Shown: positions 9,100 to 16,841, counted from the first letter of the stretch. The stretch is 20,413 nucleotides of DNA from Planctomycetota bacterium (GCA_015485455.1 WFTN01000056.1:1-20413), one strand, 5' to 3'. Made by a program: numbers and translations. Notes: generated from the sequence alone by a model not told the origin.

Positions 9100-9128
9100 A
9101 TTGTACGAGGGGTCACGCCCCTGAACAA
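9100..9128 (-). promoter_or_regulatory. Candidate sigma70-type promoter of the nuo operon
   Basis: On the minus strand a -35 like TTGTTC (9128-9123) and a -10 like TACAAT (9105-9100, one mismatch to TATAAT) are separated by exactly 17 bp, 65 nt upstream of the nuoA start. The spacer contains a perfect inverted repeat, AGGGG-5 nt-CCCCT (9108-9122 on the plus strand), which could be an operator half-site pair or a small hairpin. The -35 match is only moderate. This is a prediction from pattern alone. Confidence 0.4.
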
Positions 9129-9177
9129 GACGAGCAATCTAACCCGGTGGGTGGGGCAAATTCGGCACTTAGGCCGT

Positions 9178-10065
9178 TCAGGATTCCAAGAGCAGATTCG
9201 AGAGGAAATCGTCCAGCAGGCGGCGGCAAACTTGGCGGCGATACTCTGCAGTGGACCGCATATCATCAATAGGAGAGATTTCGGTCTCAAGCATGTGCCC
9301 CGCAGCCCCCATCAAAGAAGGAGTCAAAACCGCTTTTTCCAGCAGCCTTTCCGTCTCGAACAAACGCAGAGGAGTTGGGGCGACACTGCCGACTCCCAGG
9401 CGAATGGAGCCAATCCGCGGGCCTTCTTCGGTTTCTTCCACGTTCCATGCCCGGGCCGCGAGGATTACTTTGGAGATTGCTTGAGCCCGCCTGGGCGCGA
9501 CTTTGCGAAAGTAATCTTGGGTTGGGCTGTCTCGCCGGGCGATCCTCACCTCAGTCAACAGCTCACTGGGCTGGCTCACGGTTTCTCTGTAGGCCGGGTA
9601 GAAAGAAAAGAGGGGCAATGTTCTTGGGCCCTCATTGCTTTTCAAGACGACCCGGGCGTCCAAGGCCAACAAAGGGGGCATGGAATCCCCCGCAGGGCTG
9701 GCATTCATGATGTTCCCGCCAATCGTAGCCCGATTTTGAATTTGTTGGGCGCCAATTTCTCTGGCGGCCGCAACCAAAGACGGTGCCTCTGTGTTCAGGA
9801 GATCAGAGCGAGCGATATCGGCGAAAGTGGTGAGAGCGCCCATACACACATCACCATCTTCCATACGGATGTAGCGCAGCTCCGGCTCTATCCTACTAAT
9901 ATTGAGCACGAACCCTTTGGGCTGCCAGAAACCCTTCTCTAGAGCCACCATGAGATCCGTTCCCCCGGCCAGGATGTGGGCTTCTGACCCCACTTCAGCC
10001 AAGACTTGAACAGCCGCAGAAAGGGTTTCGGGGCTGAACACCTCTATTTTCCTAGGATCAGTCAT
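9178..10065 (-). CDS. Molybdenum hydroxylase, FAD-binding subunit (xanthine dehydrogenase family)
   Basis: Middle-size FAD subunit (295 residues) of a three-subunit xanthine dehydrogenase/CO dehydrogenase-type enzyme; it passes electrons from the 2Fe-2S subunit to the final acceptor. The two FAD-pyrophosphate motifs of the family are visible: AGGTDL at 33-38 and TIGGNIMNASPAGD in the second third, followed by PPLLALDARVVL. The C-terminal CO_deh_flav_C-like domain follows (ARRDSPTQDYFRKVAPR onwards). The ATG start has AGGA 8 nt upstream, inside the end of the 2Fe-2S gene; the two genes overlap by 8 nt. It is the last gene of its operon and the nuo genes follow on the same strand. The substrate is undetermined. 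Confidence 0.92.
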   Translation of the reverse strand: MTDPRKIEVFSPETLSAAVQVLAEVGSEAHILAGGTDLMVALEKGFWQPKGFVLNISRIEPELRYIRMEDGDVCMGALTTFADIARSDLLNTEAPSLVAAAREIGAQQIQNRATIGGNIMNASPAGDSMPPLLALDARVVLKSNEGPRTLPLFSFYPAYRETVSQPSELLTEVRIARRDSPTQDYFRKVAPRRAQAISKVILAARAWNVEETEEGPRIGSIRLGVGSVAPTPLRLFETERLLEKAVLTPSLMGAAGHMLETEISPIDDMRSTAEYRRQVCRRLLDDFLSNLLLES

Positions 10066-10555
10066 GGGCGGATTCCTGGGGTGTGCCCTGAGCAGCCGCC
10101 ATCTTAATACCTTCTATTATTTTACTATAACCCGTGCATCGGCAAAGGTTTCCAGCAATCGCTTGGCGTATGCTTCGGTCGCAGGGTTGGGCGCCAGTGG
10201 CCTTGAGTTGGCGCAAGAAAGCCGTACCGGCCATCACCATGCCGGGGGTGCAAATTCCACATTGGGCGCCGTCCGTCGCCAAAAGGGATTCCTGAAGCTT
10301 CGACAAGGGACCGGCAGGATCACTGAGAGACTCCAGGGTTTCAACGGACCGCCCAAATACCTGAATCGCTGGCAAGAGACAGGCATTCACCACCTCCCCG
10401 TCGACAAGGATAGAACAAGTCCCACATTCGCCCTCACCGCAGCCCTCTTTGGTTGCGGTCAGCCCCAATGTGTCCCGCAAGACGTCCAGAAAACGGGCTA
10501 AAGGCGGTGAATCAACGGTGGTCAGCGCGCCATTCAATTCAAAAGTGATTTTCAT
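10058..10555 (-). CDS. Molybdenum hydroxylase, 2Fe-2S subunit
   Basis: Small subunit (165 residues) with two 2Fe-2S clusters linking the molybdenum site to FAD. The plant-ferredoxin-type cluster has C39, C44, C47 (GCGEGECGTC) and C59. The second, helical cluster has C99, C102 (QCGICTPG), C138 and C140 (NLCRCTGY). All eight ligands are present at family spacing. Its ATG overlaps the stop of the large-subunit gene by 4 nt (ATGA), and its own end overlaps the FAD-subunit gene. It is very likely co-translated as one complex. It resembles CoxS, XdhC-type and NdhS proteins alike, so the substrate cannot be told from this subunit. Confidence 0.94.
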   Translation of the reverse strand: MKITFELNGALTTVDSPPLARFLDVLRDTLGLTATKEGCGEGECGTCSILVDGEVVNACLLPAIQVFGRSVETLESLSDPAGPLSKLQESLLATDGAQCGICTPGMVMAGTAFLRQLKATGAQPCDRSIRQAIAGNLCRCTGYSKIIEGIKMAAAQGTPQESAHD

Positions 10556-12774
10556 GAACGCTTAACCGCCTTCTTTTTCAGGAGTTCAGCGAAAACGTCT
10601 TCCGCCAAGATCGGCACCTGCTGAAAGGAAACCCCGGCGGCTTGACTCACAGCAGCAACGTAAGCCGGGGCACCACCATCCATAGGCATTTCACCAATGC
10701 CCTTGGCTCCAAAAGGCCCTCCAGAATAGGGTTCCTCATGGATCAATACACGAATCGGGGCGATATCAGCAGCCGTGGGAATAACATAGTTGGAAACATC
10801 GTGATTGCGCATGGTGCCATCATGCATCACGACTTTTTCAAAACCCGCGAATCCCAGAGCTTGAACTGTGCCTCCTTCTATCTGCCCCTCGACAATAGAA
10901 GGGTGAATGGCGCGTCCAACATCTTGGCAAGTCACGACGTCAAGAATGCGAGTTTCGAAAGTGACAGCGTCCACTTCAACCTCGCAGATCGTGCAACCAA
11001 ATCCATAAGTCGGATAAGCAGAACCCCGGTAATTTTTATCGTCCCAAACCAGTCCTGGAGGCGGCTCGTATTCCCTCTCGCAAGTCACAGCTCCCGTCGA
11101 GGCCAAGGCCGCCGCCAACTCCACTTCTGAAGTCGTGCCAGAGAAACCAAGCTCTTGGAGACAGCCTTTTCCAGCTTCGGCCACCAAGCCCCCCACCACC
11201 ATGCAGGTGCGGGAAGCGACTGTGGGGCCACTATTGGGAACGCCCGCGGTATTGGCAGGGGCCAACTCAACCTGCTCGAAAGCTATACCCAGGGTCTCCG
11301 CGGCAATTTGGCGAAAAGTCGTGCGCATCCCTTGGCCGATATCTGTCGTGCTGGCCAAGACTTGGGCACGAGGCTTCCCCTGAGGATCGAGGAAAAGCCG
11401 AAGTGCAGCTCGGCTCTTCAAATCACGCTCACCGTGACCAGTAAATCCGCAGCCATGCATAAAAAGGGCTATGCCAATGCCCCGGCGATTTCGATTCGAA
11501 TGGGAGCCCTGATAGGCTTCCCACTTGCTGTGAAAATCTGAGGCGTCCAAGGCTTTTTGAAGAACAGCCCCGGCACTGACGCCCTGTTGAAGAATTTGCC
11601 CAGTTGCCGTGGAATCACCGTTTTGCAGATGATTGCGACACCGAACCTCAGCGGGGGAAATGCCAACGGTCTCGGCGATAAGATCCATCATGCGTTCCAT
11701 GGCGAAAATCGTCTGAGGAGCGCCAAAACCACGAAAAGCGCCGTTGGGAGGGGTATTCGTCGCAACAACCCGACCGCGAACCGCCACATGATCACAGCGA
11801 TAAGCAGAAATAGCATGCAAAACGGCCCGGGAAAGCACCACGGGCGATAGAGTACAGTACGCCCCGCCGTCCAATACCACGTCTACGTCTAGGGCAAGAA
11901 GGTGGCCATCCTCATCAACGCCTCCATGAATGGTGACCTCGGAGGGATGACGTTTGGTGGTGGCACACATGTCTTCCGCCCGCTCATAAACCATCTTCAC
12001 CGGCGTGCCAGATTTCCGGGCCAGGAGCGCCACATGAGCCGCTAACAAGCTGGGATACTCCTCCTTGCCACCGAATCCCCCACCAGTAACAGCCTGATTC
12101 ACCCTCACTTCATCGTCCTTCAGGCCAAAAACAGCCTTCATGGCCTTATGAACGTAGTAGGGACATTGAAGAGACCCCGTCAACGTGAGGACGCCATCTT
12201 GCCAGGCTCCAATCATGCCTTGAGGCTCTAAGTACAGGTGCTCTTGATGCCCCGTAATATAGCTTTCTTCCAATCGGTGATGGCACTTGGGCAAGATGGT
12301 GGCCGGATCGCCCTTGGAGATCTGAATATCCTTAAAGACATTGTCTGCCCCGAATACTTTGACTTCAGCTTCCAATGAATCCTCAATCTGGGACACCATG
12401 GGTTGACTCTTGTAGCGCAGGCGAACATGCCCCCGCGCTTCTCTGAGGCGCGTCGGATCAGAGCAGGCCAAAAGAGCGATGGGCTCATGCATATGGAGAA
12501 TTCGGCGGTCAGCGAGGATCTTTTGGTCGTCGATGAGTAAGGGCAAAGAATTTTCCCCCGGGATGTCCTTTGCGGTCACCCGGACAATTCCGGTCCAATC
12601 GTAACCCTCGTCCCAGTCGACAGAAACGACTTTCGCCGAGGCAACAGGGGAACGAACAGTGGTCCCGTAGATCATCCCAGGAATGTCGATGTCATCGACA
12701 TACAAGCTCTCACCAGTGACTTTTTGGCGCCCATCATCACGGGGCACACGAGTTCCGACTATCTTAGGATTCAT
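10552..12774 (-). CDS. Molybdenum hydroxylase, molybdopterin-binding catalytic subunit (xanthine dehydrogenase family)
   Basis: Catalytic subunit (740 residues) that binds the molybdenum cofactor and hydroxylates an aldehyde or N-heterocycle. The N-terminal hammerhead domain starts at DGRQKVTGESLYVDD. Mo-pterin motifs are GGGFGGKE (231-238), PPNGAFRGFGAPQ (around 342-354) and DIGQGMRTTF. The catalytic glutamate is probably E695 in GAKGIGE. The CO-dehydrogenase active-site loop AYRCSFR is absent; the position reads GAFRGFG, so a CoxL role is unlikely. The ATG at 12774-12772 is preferred over an upstream TTG because AAGG lies about 6 nt upstream. Purine, nicotinate and aldehyde oxidation all remain possible; no purine pathway or cofactor-insertion gene is seen nearby. 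Confidence 0.92.
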   Translation of the reverse strand: MNPKIVGTRVPRDDGRQKVTGESLYVDDIDIPGMIYGTTVRSPVASAKVVSVDWDEGYDWTGIVRVTAKDIPGENSLPLLIDDQKILADRRILHMHEPIALLACSDPTRLREARGHVRLRYKSQPMVSQIEDSLEAEVKVFGADNVFKDIQISKGDPATILPKCHHRLEESYITGHQEHLYLEPQGMIGAWQDGVLTLTGSLQCPYYVHKAMKAVFGLKDDEVRVNQAVTGGGFGGKEEYPSLLAAHVALLARKSGTPVKMVYERAEDMCATTKRHPSEVTIHGGVDEDGHLLALDVDVVLDGGAYCTLSPVVLSRAVLHAISAYRCDHVAVRGRVVATNTPPNGAFRGFGAPQTIFAMERMMDLIAETVGISPAEVRCRNHLQNGDSTATGQILQQGVSAGAVLQKALDASDFHSKWEAYQGSHSNRNRRGIGIALFMHGCGFTGHGERDLKSRAALRLFLDPQGKPRAQVLASTTDIGQGMRTTFRQIAAETLGIAFEQVELAPANTAGVPNSGPTVASRTCMVVGGLVAEAGKGCLQELGFSGTTSEVELAAALASTGAVTCEREYEPPPGLVWDDKNYRGSAYPTYGFGCTICEVEVDAVTFETRILDVVTCQDVGRAIHPSIVEGQIEGGTVQALGFAGFEKVVMHDGTMRNHDVSNYVIPTAADIAPIRVLIHEEPYSGGPFGAKGIGEMPMDGGAPAYVAAVSQAAGVSFQQVPILAEDVFAELLKKKAVKRS

Positions 12775-12884
12775 GAGCAACCTTGAGGTCTATAAAAGGA
12801 GTGAGACACTTTACTCCCCAAGCCCCCCGATTGCGAGTGACCAAAGGGGGATTCTTCCTCCTTCTCATCATTCGGGCTTTCGTT

Positions 12885-12912
12885 ACCATAGGGGCGTTAT
12901 TGAAGTGGTCAA
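12885..12912 (-). promoter_or_regulatory. Candidate promoter of the molybdenum hydroxylase operon
   Basis: On the minus strand TTGACC (12912-12907, five of six to the -35 consensus) and TATGGT (12890-12885, four of six to the -10) are spaced by 16 bp. They lie about 110 nt upstream of the large-subunit ATG, in the divergent region shared with the epimerase-like gene. Pattern-based only. Confidence 0.35.
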
Positions 12913-12950
12913 TCCCAAGTATGAGGGAGGGGATCACCGATTTCCCGTCT

Positions 12951-12962
12951 ATCCCCGGGGAT
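12951..12962. repeat. 12-bp perfect palindrome upstream of the epimerase-like gene
   Basis: ATCCCCGGGGAT reads the same on both strands and sits 31 bp upstream of the GTG start at 12994. Another GGGGAT copy lies just upstream, at 12929-12934. It lies in the divergent region between two operons and could be an operator, but no protein partner is indicated and a chance occurrence is possible. Confidence 0.4.
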
Positions 12963-12993
12963 CAGCCCGAAAAAAAGCCCAGGAGAATTCGCC

Positions 12994-13521
12994 GTGAAGG
13001 TTGAGGTTACAAAAATCACCCGTCATGCCATCGTGCACAGCAATGTTGGCGCCGAAAAAGGCCAAATCGATGGAGTCATCGTGAAGCAATTGACGAGTTG
13101 GCCTGATGACCGTGGTTTCTTCAGCGAAGTCTTTCAAGTGGGTGAAGAGGTGGTCGCCGATTTTGAGATCAAACAATCAAGCATCACCATGACCCGGCCA
13201 GAAACGATCAAGGCATTCCATTGGCACTACGAACAAGACGACATATTCGTCCCGCTGCGAGGTGCGGTGCGAATCTCCCTCGTTGACTTGCGAGTAGGTT
13301 CACCCACTTACGGCTTTGCTAACTCAATCTTTTGCGGCCACCTGCAACTGAAAGCCGTGCGCATTCCCAAAGGGGTTGCCCATGGCTACGAAGTGCTGGG
13401 GAATGACGAGATGACCATGGTCTACTACACCAACCAAACCTACAACCCAAAGGACGAGGGGCGCATCGCTTTTGATGACCCCGACTTGGGTTGGACTTGG
13501 TGGGGCATTGAGAATCGATAG
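12994..13521 (+). CDS. dTDP-4-dehydrorhamnose 3,5-epimerase-like cupin protein
   Basis: A 175-residue protein of the RmlC sugar-epimerase family, which inverts C3/C5 of dTDP-4-keto-6-deoxyglucose in typical members. Family segments are DDRGFFSEVF (38-47), TIKAFHWH (71-78), IPKGVAHGYEVL (124-135) and YNPKDEGRIAFDDPDLGW (150-167). The catalytic-type histidines H76 and H130 are kept. However, the usual RG-LHYQ arginine is replaced (IKAFHWH), and the lysine of the following QxK segment is not seen (EQDDIFVPLRG), so activity or substrate may differ. The GTG start is supported by AGGAG 8 nt upstream. No other rml or sugar-nucleotide gene is next to it, so it is an orphan. A 64-bp gap without a terminator separates it from the permease, so co-transcription is possible. 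Confidence 0.82.
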   Translation: MKVEVTKITRHAIVHSNVGAEKGQIDGVIVKQLTSWPDDRGFFSEVFQVGEEVVADFEIKQSSITMTRPETIKAFHWHYEQDDIFVPLRGAVRISLVDLRVGSPTYGFANSIFCGHLQLKAVRIPKGVAHGYEVLGNDEMTMVYYTNQTYNPKDEGRIAFDDPDLGWTWWGIENR

Positions 13522-13585
13522 TGCATTGTCCTCGTTATCTGTGGATACCCGTCGGGTCACCCTGGACCAAGCCTGAGAGTCAATC

Positions 13586-15523
13586 ATGATGCAGTTGGTC
13601 GCCAGTATTCTGGCGCTGGGTGTCGGACCCATCCTCGACAAGTTCAGTCACAAGAGCGGCCCTGTTCGGGCTGGCCTCGACTCCTTCACTTTTGTGGCTA
13701 TGCTTGGCCTCATTTTAGGGCACATCCTGCCGGAGGCGTTTCACAAGGCAGGTTGGCTCAGCTTGCTCATTGGGGGAGTTGCCTGGTTCGGTCCAACGTT
13801 CTTTGAGCATCGCGTTCGAAGCTTGGCAGAGCGTGCCCACACCGCTGCCTTGCTCATGGGAGCCTTCGGCCTCATTGCCCACGGCACTTTTGATGGCATG
13901 GGGCTAGTGGCTTTAGATGGGGAAGCTGGCTGGACCGTCTTGGCCTTGGCTGTTGTGCTCCATCGCATCCCTGCTGGCCTCACCCTGTGGTGGCTTGTTC
14001 AACCGAAGTATGGTGCCTTGAAAGCCCAAGCCGTCCTTGGGGGCTTGGCGCTCTCGACTGTCCTTGGTTACTGGGGTGCGGAGATCATTAAGGGCAAAGT
14101 TTCCGAGTCCCAAGAAGGACTCTTCCAGGCTTTGGTGGGCGGAGCTTTGCTCCACGTCGTCATGCACCGAACCGGCCACAACGGCGACGCATCCTTGGCC
14201 AAGAGCAGACAGAACGGTACCTTCATTGGCTGCATCATCGGGGCCCTCCTGCTCTCTTGGATGTTCACCGCCGGGGCCCATGCTCATGCGAGCCAAAGAC
14301 TCGGCGAAGACATCCATCACGCAGGCACTTCCGCTGGCACATTCCTCAGTTCCTTTTTGTCCTTGGCAAAAGAAAGCGCCCCGGCCCTTGTCTTGGCATT
14401 CACCATGGCTGGGTTGATCCAGGTCTTCTTGCCTAGCAGCTCTGTTCGGTGGATGTCAAAAGGAGGTCCATTCAAGTCATCACTCAAAGGGATGGCATTT
14501 GGTCTTCCCTTGCCGATTTGTTCTTGCGGTGTTGTACCCCTTTATCGCAGCTTGGCGGAAAAAGGCGTTCCCATTGGGGCTTCCTTGGCCTTCCTTATCG
14601 CCACACCTGAGCTTGGGATTGATGCGGTCTTGCTCTCCCTCCCGCTCTTGGGGAGCAAAATGGCCGCCGCCCGCATCGTTGCCGCCGCCATCGTCGCCAT
14701 ATCAACTGCTTGGCTGCTCGCGAAGCTGAAAATCGGCCAATCAAAAACGCCGACTTTCGACAGCTCTCCCACAGAGGAAGCGGAAGAAAAGAAAAGCCTA
14801 GTCGAAGCCATTAAAATCGGGTGGATGAAGTTCTTCGACACAACCGCGCCATGGATTGTCTTAGGACTAGTCGTCGCAGCCATTTGCCAACCCCTGCTCC
14901 CCGATGACGCTTTTGAGAGCATTCCATCCTGGCTCCAAGTACCCCTATTCGCAGTCATCGGCATTCCTCTCTATGTCTGTGCTTCCGGTGCTACCCCCAT
15001 CGTAGCCGTCTTCCTACTCAAAGGAATCAGCCCCGGAGCCGCCATCGCATTCCTATTGACAGGCCCGGCAACCAACATCACCACCTTTGGCCTTCTCAAA
15101 AGCCTCCACGGCAAGAAGCTGGCGGTGGCATTTGTCATCGCCATCGTGACATCCACCGTTGCCGTCGGTTGGATCACCAACATCGTATTGGCGGACAGCC
15201 AGTTTGTGGCATTGGAGAAGACGGTCGAAGAGGTTCAAGCAAACAAAACCCATCACCAAAACCACACTCAAGATCTCCAGCAAGAACACCAACATGCAAA
15301 CGAATCCCACGGTCCAATGAGCTTAGGTCTCCATGAGGCTTCCTTATTGATCCTGGGCCTTGGACTTCTACTTTCTCTCTATCGACAGGGTCCTCAAGGT
15401 TTCATCAGCCACGTGTTTAGCCAAGCGGGAGAAGACGACGGCCACGGACATGATCACAGTGACAAGAAGAGTTGCTGCGGCGGACCGCCACCAGAAGAAA
15501 AGAAAAGTTGCTGCCAGTCTTGA
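13586..15523 (+). CDS. ZIP-like domain fused to SO_0444/ArsP-type permease, metal efflux candidate
   Basis: A 645-residue integral membrane protein with two modules. Residues about 1-230 resemble the ZIP metal transporter family: HILPEAF (46-52), HGTFDGM (99-105), HRIPAGL (126-132) and HVVMH (190-194) lie in hydrophobic segments at ZIP-like spacing. Residues about 255-540 resemble the DUF318/ArsP permease group to which SO_0444 Cu/Zn exporters belong, with LPICSCGVVP (309-318), CASGATPIV (465-473) and LTGPATN (491-497). A His-rich linker (556-576), another transmembrane segment and a tail with GHGHDH (619-624) and CC pairs (630-631, 642-643) follow. By family it probably moves or senses Zn/Cu-type metals; that is inference. 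Start ATG at 13586, or the next codon. The 3' end overlaps the next gene. Confidence 0.8.
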   Translation: MMQLVASILALGVGPILDKFSHKSGPVRAGLDSFTFVAMLGLILGHILPEAFHKAGWLSLLIGGVAWFGPTFFEHRVRSLAERAHTAALLMGAFGLIAHGTFDGMGLVALDGEAGWTVLALAVVLHRIPAGLTLWWLVQPKYGALKAQAVLGGLALSTVLGYWGAEIIKGKVSESQEGLFQALVGGALLHVVMHRTGHNGDASLAKSRQNGTFIGCIIGALLLSWMFTAGAHAHASQRLGEDIHHAGTSAGTFLSSFLSLAKESAPALVLAFTMAGLIQVFLPSSSVRWMSKGGPFKSSLKGMAFGLPLPICSCGVVPLYRSLAEKGVPIGASLAFLIATPELGIDAVLLSLPLLGSKMAAARIVAAAIVAISTAWLLAKLKIGQSKTPTFDSSPTEEAEEKKSLVEAIKIGWMKFFDTTAPWIVLGLVVAAICQPLLPDDAFESIPSWLQVPLFAVIGIPLYVCASGATPIVAVFLLKGISPGAAIAFLLTGPATNITTFGLLKSLHGKKLAVAFVIAIVTSTVAVGWITNIVLADSQFVALEKTVEEVQANKTHHQNHTQDLQQEHQHANESHGPMSLGLHEASLLILGLGLLLSLYRQGPQGFISHVFSQAGEDDGHGHDHSDKKSCCGGPPPEEKKSCCQS

Positions 15524-16490
15524 AACCTCTTTTCAAAACGTAAGAGAGCCAGCGAAAGGAATCAAAGCGATCGACTCTTGGGCTAAGAAACGCATCATCT
15601 GTGATCTCGACACGCGCAGACCTGGACCATTGCTTTTGTGCACCGCCGGTGTCCACGGCAATGAGCCCGCTGGAGGCCGCGCCTTACTGCGGATCATGGC
15701 CGACTTTTCTTCCCAGACATTGAGCCGTGGCCGGGTCTTGGCCCTCACCGGCAACATGCAAGCCCTTGCTTTGAAAGAGCGCTACCAAGTCAAAGACCTC
15801 AATCGCATTTGGTCACAAGAACGAGCAAATCGATTGCGGAAAGACCCCAAGTCTGCGGCCTTCCCCGAAGAAGTAGAAATGGCGGCCCTCTTACCCATCC
15901 TTCATCACGCCATGGACCAAACCTCTGGCAAAGTCTTCCTGCTTGATCTTCATAGCACTTCTGGGTTAGGAGCGCCCTTTGCTTGTTGCATGGAAGTCAC
16001 CCACCATCGTCAATTCATGGAAAGCCTTTCCATCCCCATGATCCTTGGTTTACGGCCCCGCATGCAAGGTACACTCATGGACTACATTGCCAGTTTTGGT
16101 CATGGTGCCATCGGTGTCGAAGGGGGGCAAAACGACGACCCCGACACAGTGGACTGCCATGAAGCTTGTATCCGTGTGGCCATAGGCGCCATTGGTATGA
16201 CAGATTCGTCATCAGACCCAAAACAAGAAGAAGCCCGCGCCCTTTTGGTCCAACGAAGCAAAGGACTTCCCCGTTACCTAGAAATAAATCATCGCTATGC
16301 GGTAGAGGAAGACGATCAATTCGTCATGACACCGGGATTCCGAAACTTCTCATCGGTGGATGCAGGACAAATCTTGGCTCACGATCGCCATGGCCCCATC
16401 CGAGCCAAAGAATCCGGCATCATCCTTTTTCCCCGCTATCAAGCCGAAGGCGCCGACGGTTTCTTCCTCGCTCGCCCCACAACACTGTAG
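15450..16490 (+). CDS. Succinylglutamate desuccinylase/aspartoacylase family zinc hydrolase
   Basis: A 346-residue zinc-dependent amidohydrolase of the AstE/AspA family (M14-like fold), which cleaves N-acyl groups from amino acids in characterised members. Visible zinc ligands are H69 and E72 in GVHGNEPAG and H168 in LDLHSTSG. The substrate-binding DLNRIW (N117, R118) and the probable catalytic E224 in GVEGGQ are present. The C-terminal domain (about 245-346) is typical of the family. The conserved part begins soon after the permease stop, and no start codon occurs between that stop and the GVHGNE region, so translation must begin inside the permease gene. ATG 15450 gives a 74-nt overlap; GTG 15459 and TTG 15360 are alternatives, all without a convincing ribosome-binding site. 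The substrate is unknown; no arginine-degradation genes are nearby. Confidence 0.85.
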   Translation: MITVTRRVAAADRHQKKRKVAASLETSFQNVREPAKGIKAIDSWAKKRIICDLDTRRPGPLLLCTAGVHGNEPAGGRALLRIMADFSSQTLSRGRVLALTGNMQALALKERYQVKDLNRIWSQERANRLRKDPKSAAFPEEVEMAALLPILHHAMDQTSGKVFLLDLHSTSGLGAPFACCMEVTHHRQFMESLSIPMILGLRPRMQGTLMDYIASFGHGAIGVEGGQNDDPDTVDCHEACIRVAIGAIGMTDSSSDPKQEEARALLVQRSKGLPRYLEINHRYAVEEDDQFVMTPGFRNFSSVDAGQILAHDRHGPIRAKESGIILFPRYQAEGADGFFLARPTTL

Positions 16491-16841
16491 GCAAAGTAAT
16501 TTGACATATCCGGTGATTCAAAATCATCGTCACACAAGAACATGGCAGCCACGTGGGTTATTTATCAGTACAAGATCAAGCCAAATGAGAGGGCGGTCAC
16601 AATTCTTGGTGACTAAACCAAAATCGACCGATGATTCTGGGGCTCTTGGTGCTCCGAAGGGGTGATTCTTGTTTTCTTTGGTTTTTCTTCCATGTCTAAG
16701 ACATTATTTTCGTCTATGATCATGGTGGCCCGGATGATTTTCAGCACCGTAGTCAACGGCTTCAGAGTTGCTCGCATGGATAATCAAGCGGGTTCCTGAG
16801 CCTCGTTCTACGAGTGCAGTGCTTTCTTTTGGAGAATCGCA
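16491..16841. other. Non-coding stretch between hydrolase and Gly/Tyr-rich protein genes
   Basis: This 351-bp stretch has no convincing gene. It contains a TTGACA at 16501 without a good -10 partner and a T-rich tract around 16670-16690. Complementary segments (16522-16538 against 16605-16613 and 16629-16636) could fold into a long-range stem. The downstream gene's GGAG ribosome-binding site lies at its right end. It probably holds the promoter of the 16842 gene, which I cannot place with confidence. Confidence 0.5.

Noticed and set aside
9058..9942. 294-codon plus-strand open frame opposite the FAD-subunit gene
   Set aside because: It is antisense to a gene with clear FAD motifs, and its translation has no recognisable domain or hydrophobic pattern.
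10552..12774. Carbon monoxide dehydrogenase large subunit (CoxL)
   Set aside because: The AYRCSFR active-site loop of form I CoxL is missing; the segment reads GAFRGFG as in xanthine dehydrogenase-type enzymes.
16716..16799. Possible 27-residue peptide gene in the 351-bp gap
   Set aside because: No ribosome-binding site and no recognisable feature; short frames of this size are expected by chance.
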